From Clostridia bacterium (lineage in GTDB: Bacteria > Bacillota > Clostridia > Oscillospirales > Feifaniaceae), in assembly GCA_017517965.1 (NCBI GenBank), contig JAFWXR010000024.1:33616-97615 (forward strand): DNA of 64,000 bases, given 5' to 3'. Of this stretch, positions 43,727 to 52,799 are shown piece by piece (position 1 is the first letter of the stretch; each line of letters opens with the position of its first letter). The notes below the pieces were generated by a model. That model was not told where the DNA came from. It worked only from the letters and a program-made list of their open reading frames with translations, and did no database searches. A program made the translations under genes and the position numbers.

Positions 43727-44541
43727 TATTTCTTCTCTTTTAATCTTGCCTTTGCTTCCTCTACGCTTTCACCGTCTTTGGTGAGGTAAGAATCAACAAA
43801 CTTATCTTCGATTTTGGTGTAACCTTCAACGACGCCACGCTCGATTTTTTTGTAGCCGTCAACAACACCTTTTTCAATTTTTTTGTAGCCTTCCGTTACT
43901 GCTTCGGCAATTTTTTCGTTTGCCTCTGCTATTTTTGATTTTGCCATATTCGTATATTTTCCTCCAATCAGATTTATACCGAGAAGCAGTACGACAATCC
44001 ATACCGCCGTTCCCGTGAAAACGTTTAATAATAAAATATCTGCTCTTTCCATTCCCGGAAAAGAAACGAGCATCGACCGCTGCATTGTGTAAACTGAAAC
44101 ACAAGCATCGGCAAGTGCGATATTACGCAGGGTTTTCAGTACAGGTGAAGCACACCGAGTTGCTTTTGCCATACCGATAATTGCGATTGTTATTTTCGCA
44201 AAGGTATACGTTGCAATGGTTATCATTACGATTTCGTGAAAAACGGTGCCTCTGCTTTCTACGGCGGACAGTACGTTCACACCGACTATACAAAACGAAA
44301 GTACCGTCAGTAAAATCCCTGTAATGCGACGGGCAAAAAACTCCATAGAATAGTCACCGTTTGCTTTTCGCCTAATCTGTAAGACGGCAAACCGCGCTAT
44401 CGCAAGTACGGCGTAATAGGCGCCTGCCGTAATGAACCACCACGAAGAGTTAAGAAATCCCAATATGCAGTTGCCGAGCGCATAAGTGACGTTAACGGCA
44501 AGGCTTGTATATGGGCTTCTTGCAACGCTCAGCATTTTCAT
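43726..44541 (-). CDS. Polytopic membrane protein with 11-residue C-terminal repeats
   Basis: 271 residues, family name not known to me. Six or so hydrophobic helices (~12-205) are followed by a charged tail (~210-271) of 11-residue units of the type GYKKIEKGVVD, GYKKIERGVVE, GYTKIEDKFVD, then SYLTKDGESVEEAKARL. Such KIExxxV repeats are widespread in small clostridial proteins and are expected to form an amphipathic helix at the membrane or a partner surface. Its ATG overlaps the preceding gene by 4 bp. No function is known. Confidence 0.7.
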   Translation of the reverse strand: MKMLSVARSPYTSLAVNVTYALGNCILGFLNSSWWFITAGAYYAVLAIARFAVLQIRRKANGDYSMEFFARRITGILLTVLSFCIVGVNVLSAVESRGTVFHEIVMITIATYTFAKITIAIIGMAKATRCASPVLKTLRNIALADACVSVYTMQRSMLVSFPGMERADILLLNVFTGTAVWIVVLLLGINLIGGKYTNMAKSKIAEANEKIAEAVTEGYKKIEKGVVDGYKKIERGVVEGYTKIEDKFVDSYLTKDGESVEEAKARLKEKK

Positions 44542-44906
44542 TTGATGCCTTTAATCATCGGAATGAGCGCAATCAGCATAACGATGCCAAGCAGACCGAC
44601 GAGTGTGCCCCATATGATTTGATTCCACACAAGACATAAACACATACCGACACCTAAAACCAGAACGGCAACACCGGCATACAATGTACGCAATACGTTT
44701 TTAACGTTCAGCTTGGGCAACTTTACGTTTTCCATTTTGCACCAGACGAGTGCGGTGATAATGCCCAGAATTATGCCGATACCGCCGAAAACAACACCCT
44801 CTGTAAAAGCGTTCCATTCAGGCAGAAGTGCCATACACATACCGAGCGAAAAAAGAACTCCGCTTACAGTACCCATAACGAGTGCAATAAAATTACTCTT
44901 TTTCAT
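44538..44906 (-). CDS. Small four-helix membrane protein
   Basis: 122 residues with four hydrophobic helices (~7-29, ~35-55, ~68-92, ~98-118) and a GMCMALLPEWN loop. Unrecognised. A strong AAGGAGG lies 6 nt ahead of its ATG. It is the first gene of a pair with 43726-44541 and is divergent from a TetR-type regulator, which may control it. Confidence 0.65.
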   Translation of the reverse strand: MKKSNFIALVMGTVSGVLFSLGMCMALLPEWNAFTEGVVFGGIGIILGIITALVWCKMENVKLPKLNVKNVLRTLYAGVAVLVLGVGMCLCLVWNQIIWGTLVGLLGIVMLIALIPMIKGIK

Positions 44907-45028
44907 TAAAAAACCTCCTTTATTAAACCGACATTTGTGTTTTTATTGCAAGTGTAGTATAATATTTTTTGCAAAGTTTCAACAATCATCAATTCGGAAA
45001 CAATTGTCGGAATAATGGAGAAACTGTT

Positions 45029-45547
45029 ATGAACGTAAAGAACAATAAAAGGCGTCGGGAGTCGCAGGAAAAAATTGAAAAGGCGTTTATAGAGTTACTG
45101 CAAACCCGTGATATCAAAGATATTACCGTTTCGGAACTTATAAAGATAACAGGGCTTAACCGCAGTACCTTTTACGCAAATTACATTGATATATTTGACC
45201 TTGCCGATAAAACGAGGGAAAAGCTCGAAAATGAATTCAGTAATCTGTTTGCAGATTACGATTATTTTAATGAGCGTACGGGTGTGCTGAAGATGTTCAG
45301 GCATATCAAGGAGAATCAGATTTTTTACAAAACGTATTTCAAACTGTGCTATGATGAAAAATTCTTAATTTCAATATATGACGCCAAAAGAGCCGAAAAA
45401 GAACACATAGACATCAACCTTAAGTATCATATTGAGTTTTTCAGAAACGGCCTTAATGCCATTATAAAGCTTTGGCTTGAAGGAGGATGCAGAGAATCTC
45501 CTGAAGAAATGGCAGAGGTTTTAAAATCAGAATATCGGGGTCGATAG
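45029..45547 (+). CDS. TetR/AcrR-family transcriptional regulator
   Basis: ~172 residues from ATG 45029, which has GGAG 9-10 nt upstream; the frame is open from 44969. N-terminal TetR helix-turn-helix (IEKAFIELLQTRDIKDITVSELIKITGLNRSTFYANY), C-terminal all-helical ligand or partner domain of the TetR_C_33/DhaS-like kind. Divergent from the 44538-44906 membrane protein gene and upstream of a surface lipoprotein, so either could be its target. Confidence 0.87.
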   Translation: MNVKNNKRRRESQEKIEKAFIELLQTRDIKDITVSELIKITGLNRSTFYANYIDIFDLADKTREKLENEFSNLFADYDYFNERTGVLKMFRHIKENQIFYKTYFKLCYDEKFLISIYDAKRAEKEHIDINLKYHIEFFRNGLNAIIKLWLEGGCRESPEEMAEVLKSEYRGR

Positions 45548-45573
45548 AAATTATTTTACGGAGGAGAATTTTT

Positions 45574-46608
45574 ATGAAAAGAATATTTTGTCTTATAATG
45601 GCGTTCCTGCTTATGTTTGCGGGTTGCGGGAAAGGGGAAAGCGTTACCCGGGATACGGGTGATAAAACGGCGTATGCGCTTATATTAAATAACGAAGCAG
45701 ATGCCGACAACGTAAAGCCTATGGTGTTCGTTCAAAGCAGTAAGGAAATTGCGGTGGGCGATACTTACGACAGTGACGTTTTCGGCAAACTTGAGGTTTT
45801 GTATGCATACACGGGATTTGACACAGAGGTATATCTCGGTCAGAATGACCCGAGAGGATTTATAATGGAGGCTGTTGCACCGTGGTATGTTGAAACGGAT
45901 TACGTGACCAGCGTAACGGTTGAAGACACAATTACGCCCGTTTCGACGGCAAATTGGTTTTACGGTTTCCAGAACTGTCACACCTTTGACCTTGAAAAAC
46001 TTGACACACAGAACGTTACGAATATGGCGTATATGTTTCATTATGCGGGCGAAAGTATCACAGATACCGTAACAATCAAGGGTATGGACAATTGGGACAC
46101 GTCAAAGGTTACGGATATGAATAATATGTTCTGCAGAACGGCAGAGAAGTCGGAAGTATGGGACATCGGCGATATTTCCGTATGGGATACGTCAAACGTA
46201 AAGAATATGAGTTATATGTTCTCTGAGGCGGGACGTGGCGTAACTGAATGGAGTGTCGGTGATTTGTCGGGCTGGAAAGTGGACAACGTAACAACCATGA
46301 AGCAAATGTTTAGCGTGGCAGACACAGCTTCACACGAATGGGACGTGGGAGATTTGTCATCGTGGAACGTTGCAAACGTTACTGATATGTACAGTATGTT
46401 TTATCAGGCAGGCTACGGCGCTGAAAAATGGCACATCGGCGATATTTCAGGCTGGGATACCTCAAATGTGAATAATATGTCGCTTATGTTCCGTGAGGCA
46501 GGTAAATTTGCCGACTGGAATGCAGGTGACCTTTCAAAATGGAACGTAGACAACGTCGTATGGTACGATTATTTTGAGGCAAAAGCAACTGCTTTACCGA
46601 AGTTTTAA
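45574..46608 (+). CDS. BspA-like surface lipoprotein (DUF285 repeats)
   Basis: 344 residues. Lipobox LLMFAGC places the lipid-modified Cys at 18. From ~150 on there are at least five repeats of the BspA/DUF285 type, spaced ~35-38 residues: NWDTSKVTDMNNMF, VWDTSNVKNMSYMF, GWKVDNVTTMKQMF, SWNVANVTDMYSMF, GWDTSNVNNMSLMF. Between them lie variable inserts ending IGDIS or VGDLS. BspA-like repeats act in adhesion and host interaction in gut and oral bacteria. The protein is short for its family. A terminator (copy 3 of the shared sequence) follows. Confidence 0.88.
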   Translation: MKRIFCLIMAFLLMFAGCGKGESVTRDTGDKTAYALILNNEADADNVKPMVFVQSSKEIAVGDTYDSDVFGKLEVLYAYTGFDTEVYLGQNDPRGFIMEAVAPWYVETDYVTSVTVEDTITPVSTANWFYGFQNCHTFDLEKLDTQNVTNMAYMFHYAGESITDTVTIKGMDNWDTSKVTDMNNMFCRTAEKSEVWDIGDISVWDTSNVKNMSYMFSEAGRGVTEWSVGDLSGWKVDNVTTMKQMFSVADTASHEWDVGDLSSWNVANVTDMYSMFYQAGYGAEKWHIGDISGWDTSNVNNMSLMFREAGKFADWNAGDLSKWNVDNVVWYDYFEAKATALPKF

Positions 46609-46642
46609 GATATTATTGAGAAGACGGAATGAAATAGTTAAT

Positions 46643-46675
46643 AAAAAAGCAAGTCGAAAGACTTGCTTTTTTTGA
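46643..46675 (+). terminator. Shared 30-bp terminator, copy 3
   Basis: A-run, stem GCAAGTC/GACTTGC, T-run: identical core to 43493 and 43694. Terminates the BspA-like gene. Confidence 0.82.
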
Positions 46676-46680
46676 TGTGG

Positions 46681-46710
46681 TTGACAATTAGTATAGATAT
46701 ATTATATTAT
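46681..46710 (+). promoter_or_regulatory. Promoter of the Hint-domain giant gene
   Basis: TTGACA at 46681-46686 is followed, in a very AT-rich stretch, by TATATT (46703) or TATTAT (46705) with a spacing of 16 or 18 bp. An AAAGGAG lies ahead of ATG 46750. Confidence 0.65.
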
Positions 46711-46749
46711 GAAAGTGTATATATATAAAATAAATAAAGGAGTACCAAA

Positions 46750-49700
46750 ATGAAAAAGAGCACAAGAATCTTAGCATTGATCCTTACGCTGTTGATGGTT
46801 TTTTCGGCTGTGCCGATGTCAGCAATGGCGGATGCTGTCAGCAGTGAATTTAATTTCACACTTGATGACAGTATGGTAACCAACGTTGTAAGAGCAACGA
46901 CGTCTGTTGACGGGGACACAATCAACGTTGTGTCTGAATCGGGCGAGCAGACAAGCAGTATGAGAATTAAATTCAGATTGCCCGACGGGGCAAGCGTGGC
47001 GTTTGCAGACGGTGCAGATGCAACGTACGCGGCGTTTGCAACGGCAAACGTTCTTGAATTAAAGAATCCCGGTGTGGGCAGATTGAATTTACCTTTGACG
47101 CTCACCGATTCGCAGGGTGTGACAAAAACGGTTATGCTCAAGGCGGATTTCGGCAACAAGGTAAGGTATATTACAAACTGTACGGTAGCACAAAACGGTG
47201 ACACTCTTACGGTGGCATCGGGCTCGGCGACAGCCTACGTGGTATTCGACACTACGGGAATAGACGGTGCATACGTAGAGGTTGAAAACGTTTCAAGAAA
47301 CCTGCTTGAAAGATACGTGACGGTAGGCACGGAAGCGGTTAGATTCTACAATCCCGTTTATGATGAAGGCTACGTGACGGTAAACATCAAAAACGGTGAC
47401 GGCGAAACGGTGCGTTCCTATGACGTGAACGTTGTGTTCCACCAGGGCAAAGACGCAAACGGAAATTACATAGTCAGTGAATATACGCCGGTATTGCAGA
47501 CACTCAGAGGCATTTATGCCGTGGACGGTGACACAATCAAGGTTACGGCAAATGCAGGCGTTACAAACGTTTATATTAACTTCGGCAGATATCAGGCGGA
47601 GACGCTTACTGCAAGTTTAAACAATAATTTTGTCAAAAAGACGGGTGCAAGAAGCTGGAGAGTGATGAACACCGGCACAGTCGTTGAGTTTGACGTTTAT
47701 TTCGATGCAACAGCATCAGGCGGTGAACTTGTCACAAGACACGTTGAGGTTGATTTCACCAATAAGGTGCCTGATAAAGTAACGGGCGTTTCGGCAACCG
47801 TTGAAGTTGACGGAAACGGAACGGTCAAGAATGAAGTTTCGATGAGTGGCGAAACCTACAATGCCACGGTGCCTGCAGGCGTTGCCGTTGAGTCGGATAC
47901 GCTTACGCTTTCCGTTTCTGAAATGGAATCAACGGGCAATATAGTGGCTGATGAAATGGATATGCTTCAGTCCTATGATGTGCACGTAGAGGGCGTTTCA
48001 AAGGAAAATGACGTGGCAATCATCGTAACGCTCGGTGAAATACTTCCCATCGGTATGAATAAGGGTAACGTGGTGCTCTATCATATAGAAAACGGCGTTA
48101 CAAACGTGATGACACAGGTATTTTCACTTGACGAGCTTGATGCACATAACGAATTCTACTATGATCCCGCAACAGGTATCGTAACGGTGGCAATGGCAAC
48201 CTTCAGTGAAATTGCGGTTGCTTCTGATACGACAAAAGCGTGGAATGGCGAAGAGGATGATTCGTGGTATGTAGGTAAAACCTCTCCTTATGAAATTGCA
48301 AATGCCGACCAGTTCTATTATTTTGCAAAAATCGTCGGCGGTATGGTTGAAGGCATTGAGCAGGATTCATTTGCAGGTAAGACAGTAAAACTTATTTCCG
48401 ACATCAACTTCAATGATGGTGAAGAAGCCAATAAGTCAACTCTTCTTTTCTATCCTGTTGGTTACTGGAACAGCGATGATAAGGAAAACTATGGCGTAAA
48501 AACGGGCAAAGCTATCGAGAGTGGTTTTTACACCTTTGAAGGTACTTTTGACGGTGACGGTCACACTATTTCAAACATTTACCAGAACACCTGGGAAATG
48601 AAGGGCGACCATGACTGGTATGCTCCGGAGGATCAGCACTACCGTGACGGTATGGGCCTCTTCGGTAAGGTTTACGGAGGTACGGTAAAGAATCTTACCG
48701 TTGATAACTTCAAGTCTGACGGTGAAATCGCAACAACGGGTGTTATTGCGGCTTATGCAGACTACGGTGCAACGTTTGAAAACATTGCGGTTACCAACTG
48801 TAATCCCCGTGTTTATAACATCGGCAACGGCGGTATCGTAGGTTGTGTCGGCTGGTACACTAAGGAAGTTACCGATAAGAAAGTCTCATTTAAGAACATC
48901 ACGGTGGATAATACCAACAAAATATCTGCTCTGTGGGGCTCGTACGACGTTGCCTGCGGCGGTATCGTCGGTCAGTATTATCCCACCAGCGGACAGACGT
49001 CGTCAGGTTCTCCCAAAAATGCGGGAATTGACTTTGAAAACTGTCACGTCGGTGCAGTAATGGACGTTTATAACGATGTTTGTGCAAACTATCAGTATTA
49101 TGCATACCGTTATACAGGTATGATGATTGGTTCCATTCGTGAAAACAAAACGGAAAACGGTTATGTTTATCCCAATATGGACGGTATTACGGCAACGGGC
49201 TGTACCGTTCATTATGACACGTGGAACGATTACTATTACTGTGAATTGGTTGCAAATTCACTTGCTTCATATACACATGACCATCAGTTCAGCCGTCTCG
49301 AACAGGTTGCAGCTGTTAACGGTACGACAATCACACCTCTTGAAGGTGAAGCATATACCGTTCCCGCTTCAGGACGCTACAACTACGTTGTTGTTAATAA
49401 AAAAGACGATGGCAGTTTTGACCACGGAACGGAAAAAGCAACGTGTTATCACTTTGTAGACGGTGCAGTATGGGAACATAAAGATGCAGGGGAAGAAACT
49501 GTTAACGGTGAAACCATTCTCAAGGAAGACAGACAGCACTATTACCTCCCCTTTGCACAGCTTTTCACAGGCTACGGCTGGGGCGTTACAAGCAAGGGAA
49601 TAGAGGATTTTGCTGGTGTCGAAATTAAACATGTTGATCAAAAGGATTCTGTTGAAAAATTTGATATTGTTGTTGAAAATAACAGCGAGACATTCAATAA

Positions 49701-52700
49701 CACTGACTACACTGTAGGAGATTTCTTTACTGCAAAAGCAGGTGCAGAAATCAACGAAGATAACGTATACTTAACAATCGACAAGGTCAACGAAGACGAT
49801 GATGTTGAGTGGACGTATACACCAAATGCAGACAACTGGATGAACGGTGAAATCACATTCACGGGCACAGGTGAAGTTAAACTTACAATCCAGGATTACC
49901 ACTATTGTACTCCGACTTCAATCACCGTAACGGTTAACGATCCTGTTGCTGTTGAGAAGTTTGAGAAGAAATTAGAAAATGAAAACTACTTGTACCGTGT
50001 TGGTAATCAGAATGCGGTTTCGCTTGGCTCACTCTTTAAAGCAAAAGATAATGTTGACATTGACGGTGAAAACGTTACGGTAACAGTTGGAGCTGTTGAA
50101 GGCTCATCCGCATCAGGTACGCATACAAAAAATGCGACGTGGACAAACGGAACGATTAAGTTCAACGGAACGGGTGTTGTAAAAGTAACAATTACTGATA
50201 ATAAGTACTGCATACCGACAGAAATTACTCTCGAAGTTGTTGATGCAGTGAATGCAACAACGGCAACAAGTGCAACGGCAAATAACGTCGTTCTGCTTAA
50301 TGATGCAGGTTTCAGTTCACTTGAAGTGTCCGGCGGATATACCCTTTTTGGTAACGGCTTCACACTGACTTGTGCGACAGATTCAGTTGCAGCGGATTTG
50401 GGATATTCGTTTGTAACACTTAAAAACGGTACACTTGACAACGTTCAGATTGTTTGCCCGAACTTTGACTATGCGGCACTCTACAAGAGCAATCTGACAG
50501 CAACAGACAACAGAAGTGAAACTGACGCTAACGGAAAAACACGTTATTACAATGCAAAGAGTGGCATTATGGTTTCGGGTAACAGCCAAATTCTCAATTC
50601 GAGAATTTCGGGTGCACGTGCGGCAGTAAATATCAGTGGTGGCAATGCAATTATTGATAATTCAAGAATTGAACTCGGTGCAGTCGCCAATATTATTGTC
50701 GGTGCGGCAAACAGCGTTACACTTAAAGACGTAACACTTGTTCAGAAGCCTACGGCATCTACGTATAACAGCAGCAAAACTCTTATGGGCTTCAGTGTGC
50801 TGGTAATGTGTACTGCCGGAGGAGATGCGACGCCTATTACGCTTGAAGGTACGTTCGTTCAAAATGCATGGGCAGATGAGGGCGATAGGAATTATGTGCC
50901 GTCAGGCGGAGAATCTATTATTGATGTAGTTTTGAAGAATACGGATTATCTCCATGATATTGACGGAGATGGAACAAACGAATCACTCAACTTAGGTATT
51001 GCCTATATGCCAGCTGATGGTGAGTATACTGTGAATAATCCCGATATCACAGATAACAGAACAGATAAGGATAATGTTCCGTATGAAAGTGTAGAAGTAA
51101 GCGAGTTTCCGCTGACAACTTACGTCTACTCCTACAAAAACACAAACGGAACTGATACAGACTTTGTAAATGTTCCTGATTATGTTCCCAATAAGCAGGG
51201 GGATATAATTACGGTTGCATATTCCGATACGGCTGACGGTCTTGAAACAGGAAAATCATTTGAAACAAACGGTTGGGTTTATGAACTTAACGTAGATCTT
51301 GACAAATTAAGCGGATATGCACTTGATTTCAGCAAACTATCTATGACGGTTAACGGTAGGACGGTTACCGACTATCTTGTAGACGGTAACGCTAAGCCTA
51401 CAACACCTGTTGCCGTAGTTGCAGGCGGTGTAACCTATACTCTGACGGCAACGATTGACGGAACGGAATATACTGCATACTATAAGGTTACGGGTACTGA
51501 AACAAGCAAAGATTCCCCATCACTTGTTGCATCAGCTTATGGAGCAGGCGTTTGTGTCGCTTCTTCATATGGTGGCACGTGGAGTGGTGCGGCACCTGCC
51601 CTTGAGGGAATCCAGATAAGATACTGGAGTGTTGCTGAAAAACAGTATAAGACGATAAACCTTGCGGATTATACACCCGCTACAAAAGGTAAGTTAAACG
51701 GAACGAATACAACGTGGACCTATTCACCTGACAACGGCGACTTTACGCTGACACTTACAGGCGGTCAGGTACATTCCGGCAACAGTGTATACGCTATGCC
51801 TGTTTCGGTTGATACAAATTCGGACGGCACTGCGGACACTCTGTACTTCGTTGCAGCATCATCAAATGGCTTGGTAAACAGCGGAAACGGTGCAAGAACT
51901 GTTCCTGTTTCATACTCCTTCAAGGACAATAACGGTGGCACTGAATTGACCTTCAGTCATACGTGGTCTGTAGCAGAAAACAAAGAAGCACAGTACAAAT
52001 ATTCGGATTTCTGCAATGGTACGTGGACTCAACTTGAAAGTTGTATAACGCCTGATACTCTCATTACACTTGCGGACGGTTCACAGGTGAGAGTTGATTC
52101 ACTCACGGGTGATGAAGAACTTCTCGTATGGAATCTTGAAACGGGTAAGCTTGATACGGCACCTATTATGTTCGTTGACAGCGATGCCGAAAGTGATTAT
52201 GAGATAATAAAACTCATTTTCTCGGACGGCACGGAAGTAAAGGTGATTTACGAGCACGGTTTCTTTGATTACGACCTCGGAAAATACGTATATCTTGATG
52301 AAAACGCAGCAGATTATATCGGACATACTTTTGCAAAGCAAAACGGTGATACGCTCGAAAAGGTTACGCTTACAGACGTTGTGATTGAAACTGAAGTCAC
52401 AACGGCATGGAGCCCGGTTACAGTCGGACATCTTTGCTACTTTGTAAACGGTATGCTTTCAATGCCGGGTGGTGTAGGCGGTCTCTTCAACATATTTGAA
52501 GTTGACGTTGAAACCATGACGTACGATTTCGAAGCAATGGAAAGAGATATCGAAACTTACGGACTCTTCACCTATGAAGAAGTCAACGCCATAGAACCTC
52601 TCAGTGAAGAAATGTTCTATGCGGCAGGCGGTCAGTATCTTAAGATTTCTATTGCAAAGGGAAATCTGACGGTTGAAGAATTGGCTGCAATGATAAGACG

Positions 52701-52719
52701 TTACAGCAAATTCATCTAA
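46750..52719 (+). CDS. Giant secreted protein with C-terminal Hint domain
   Basis: 1,989 residues. Signal peptide ~1-27; beta-sandwich repeats ~30-480; a GLUG/beta-helix-like region ~495-770 (GTFDGDGHTISNIY, GMGLFGKVYGGTVKNL, TGVIAAYADYG); two tandem 100-residue repeats (968-1067, 1068-1166) with FxGTGxVKxTIxDxxYCxPT cores; a second beta-helix-like part ~1170-1330; further Ig-like parts; and a Hint domain from Cys1765 (CITPDTLITLADG) through His1836 (IYEHGFFDYD) to His1894 (VGHLCYFVNG), then an ~80-residue helical tail. The block-G His-Asn of splicing inteins is not seen, so N-terminal thioester cleavage or transfer would be the likely chemistry. Surface location is inferred; function is unknown. 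Confidence 0.85.
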   Translation: MKKSTRILALILTLLMVFSAVPMSAMADAVSSEFNFTLDDSMVTNVVRATTSVDGDTINVVSESGEQTSSMRIKFRLPDGASVAFADGADATYAAFATANVLELKNPGVGRLNLPLTLTDSQGVTKTVMLKADFGNKVRYITNCTVAQNGDTLTVASGSATAYVVFDTTGIDGAYVEVENVSRNLLERYVTVGTEAVRFYNPVYDEGYVTVNIKNGDGETVRSYDVNVVFHQGKDANGNYIVSEYTPVLQTLRGIYAVDGDTIKVTANAGVTNVYINFGRYQAETLTASLNNNFVKKTGARSWRVMNTGTVVEFDVYFDATASGGELVTRHVEVDFTNKVPDKVTGVSATVEVDGNGTVKNEVSMSGETYNATVPAGVAVESDTLTLSVSEMESTGNIVADEMDMLQSYDVHVEGVSKENDVAIIVTLGEILPIGMNKGNVVLYHIENGVTNVMTQVFSLDELDAHNEFYYDPATGIVTVAMATFSEIAVASDTTKAWNGEEDDSWYVGKTSPYEIANADQFYYFAKIVGGMVEGIEQDSFAGKTVKLISDINFNDGEEANKSTLLFYPVGYWNSDDKENYGVKTGKAIESGFYTFEGTFDGDGHTISNIYQNTWEMKGDHDWYAPEDQHYRDGMGLFGKVYGGTVKNLTVDNFKSDGEIATTGVIAAYADYGATFENIAVTNCNPRVYNIGNGGIVGCVGWYTKEVTDKKVSFKNITVDNTNKISALWGSYDVACGGIVGQYYPTSGQTSSGSPKNAGIDFENCHVGAVMDVYNDVCANYQYYAYRYTGMMIGSIRENKTENGYVYPNMDGITATGCTVHYDTWNDYYYCELVANSLASYTHDHQFSRLEQVAAVNGTTITPLEGEAYTVPASGRYNYVVVNKKDDGSFDHGTEKATCYHFVDGAVWEHKDAGEETVNGETILKEDRQHYYLPFAQLFTGYGWGVTSKGIEDFAGVEIKHVDQKDSVEKFDIVVENNSETFNNTDYTVGDFFTAKAGAEINEDNVYLTIDKVNEDDDVEWTYTPNADNWMNGEITFTGTGEVKLTIQDYHYCTPTSITVTVNDPVAVEKFEKKLENENYLYRVGNQNAVSLGSLFKAKDNVDIDGENVTVTVGAVEGSSASGTHTKNATWTNGTIKFNGTGVVKVTITDNKYCIPTEITLEVVDAVNATTATSATANNVVLLNDAGFSSLEVSGGYTLFGNGFTLTCATDSVAADLGYSFVTLKNGTLDNVQIVCPNFDYAALYKSNLTATDNRSETDANGKTRYYNAKSGIMVSGNSQILNSRISGARAAVNISGGNAIIDNSRIELGAVANIIVGAANSVTLKDVTLVQKPTASTYNSSKTLMGFSVLVMCTAGGDATPITLEGTFVQNAWADEGDRNYVPSGGESIIDVVLKNTDYLHDIDGDGTNESLNLGIAYMPADGEYTVNNPDITDNRTDKDNVPYESVEVSEFPLTTYVYSYKNTNGTDTDFVNVPDYVPNKQGDIITVAYSDTADGLETGKSFETNGWVYELNVDLDKLSGYALDFSKLSMTVNGRTVTDYLVDGNAKPTTPVAVVAGGVTYTLTATIDGTEYTAYYKVTGTETSKDSPSLVASAYGAGVCVASSYGGTWSGAAPALEGIQIRYWSVAEKQYKTINLADYTPATKGKLNGTNTTWTYSPDNGDFTLTLTGGQVHSGNSVYAMPVSVDTNSDGTADTLYFVAASSNGLVNSGNGARTVPVSYSFKDNNGGTELTFSHTWSVAENKEAQYKYSDFCNGTWTQLESCITPDTLITLADGSQVRVDSLTGDEELLVWNLETGKLDTAPIMFVDSDAESDYEIIKLIFSDGTEVKVIYEHGFFDYDLGKYVYLDENAADYIGHTFAKQNGDTLEKVTLTDVVIETEVTTAWSPVTVGHLCYFVNGMLSMPGGVGGLFNIFEVDVETMTYDFEAMERDIETYGLFTYEEVNAIEPLSEEMFYAAGGQYLKISIAKGNLTVEELAAMIRRYSKFI

Positions 52720-52725
52720 CAAAAT

Positions 52726-52755
52726 AAAAAGGAGAAGCGGTGCTTCTCCTTTTTT
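52726..52755 (+). terminator. Terminator of the giant gene
   Basis: Stem GGAGAAGC/GCTTCTCC with a GGT loop (52731-52749) followed by seven T. Confidence 0.88.
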
Positions 52756-52763
52756 TATGCAAA

Positions 52764-52797
52764 AAAAGAGCCACGGTTGTAACCGTGGCTTTTTTGT
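52764..52797. terminator. Terminator of the AGCS symporter gene
   Basis: Stem AGCCACGGTT/AACCGTGGCT (52769-52790) with A-run and T-run on either side; bidirectional, and on the minus strand it follows the symporter stop at 52800. Confidence 0.88.
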
Positions 52798-52799
52798 TT

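Noticed and set aside
43493..46675. CRISPR-like spacing of the 30-bp repeat
   Set aside because: Only three copies, 200 and ~2,950 bp apart, each a terminator in a terminator position; no array and no cas genes.
46707..47204. Antisense open frame of 165 codons opposite the start of the giant gene
   Set aside because: It lies opposite a signal-peptide-bearing gene with good ribosome site and promoter, has no Shine-Dalgarno, and its hydrophobic part is only the complement of the signal-peptide codons.
52042..52719. Complete splicing intein at the end of the giant protein
   Set aside because: There is no C-terminal His-Asn followed by Cys/Ser/Thr and no C-extein; the Hint fold is kept but not the full splicing set.
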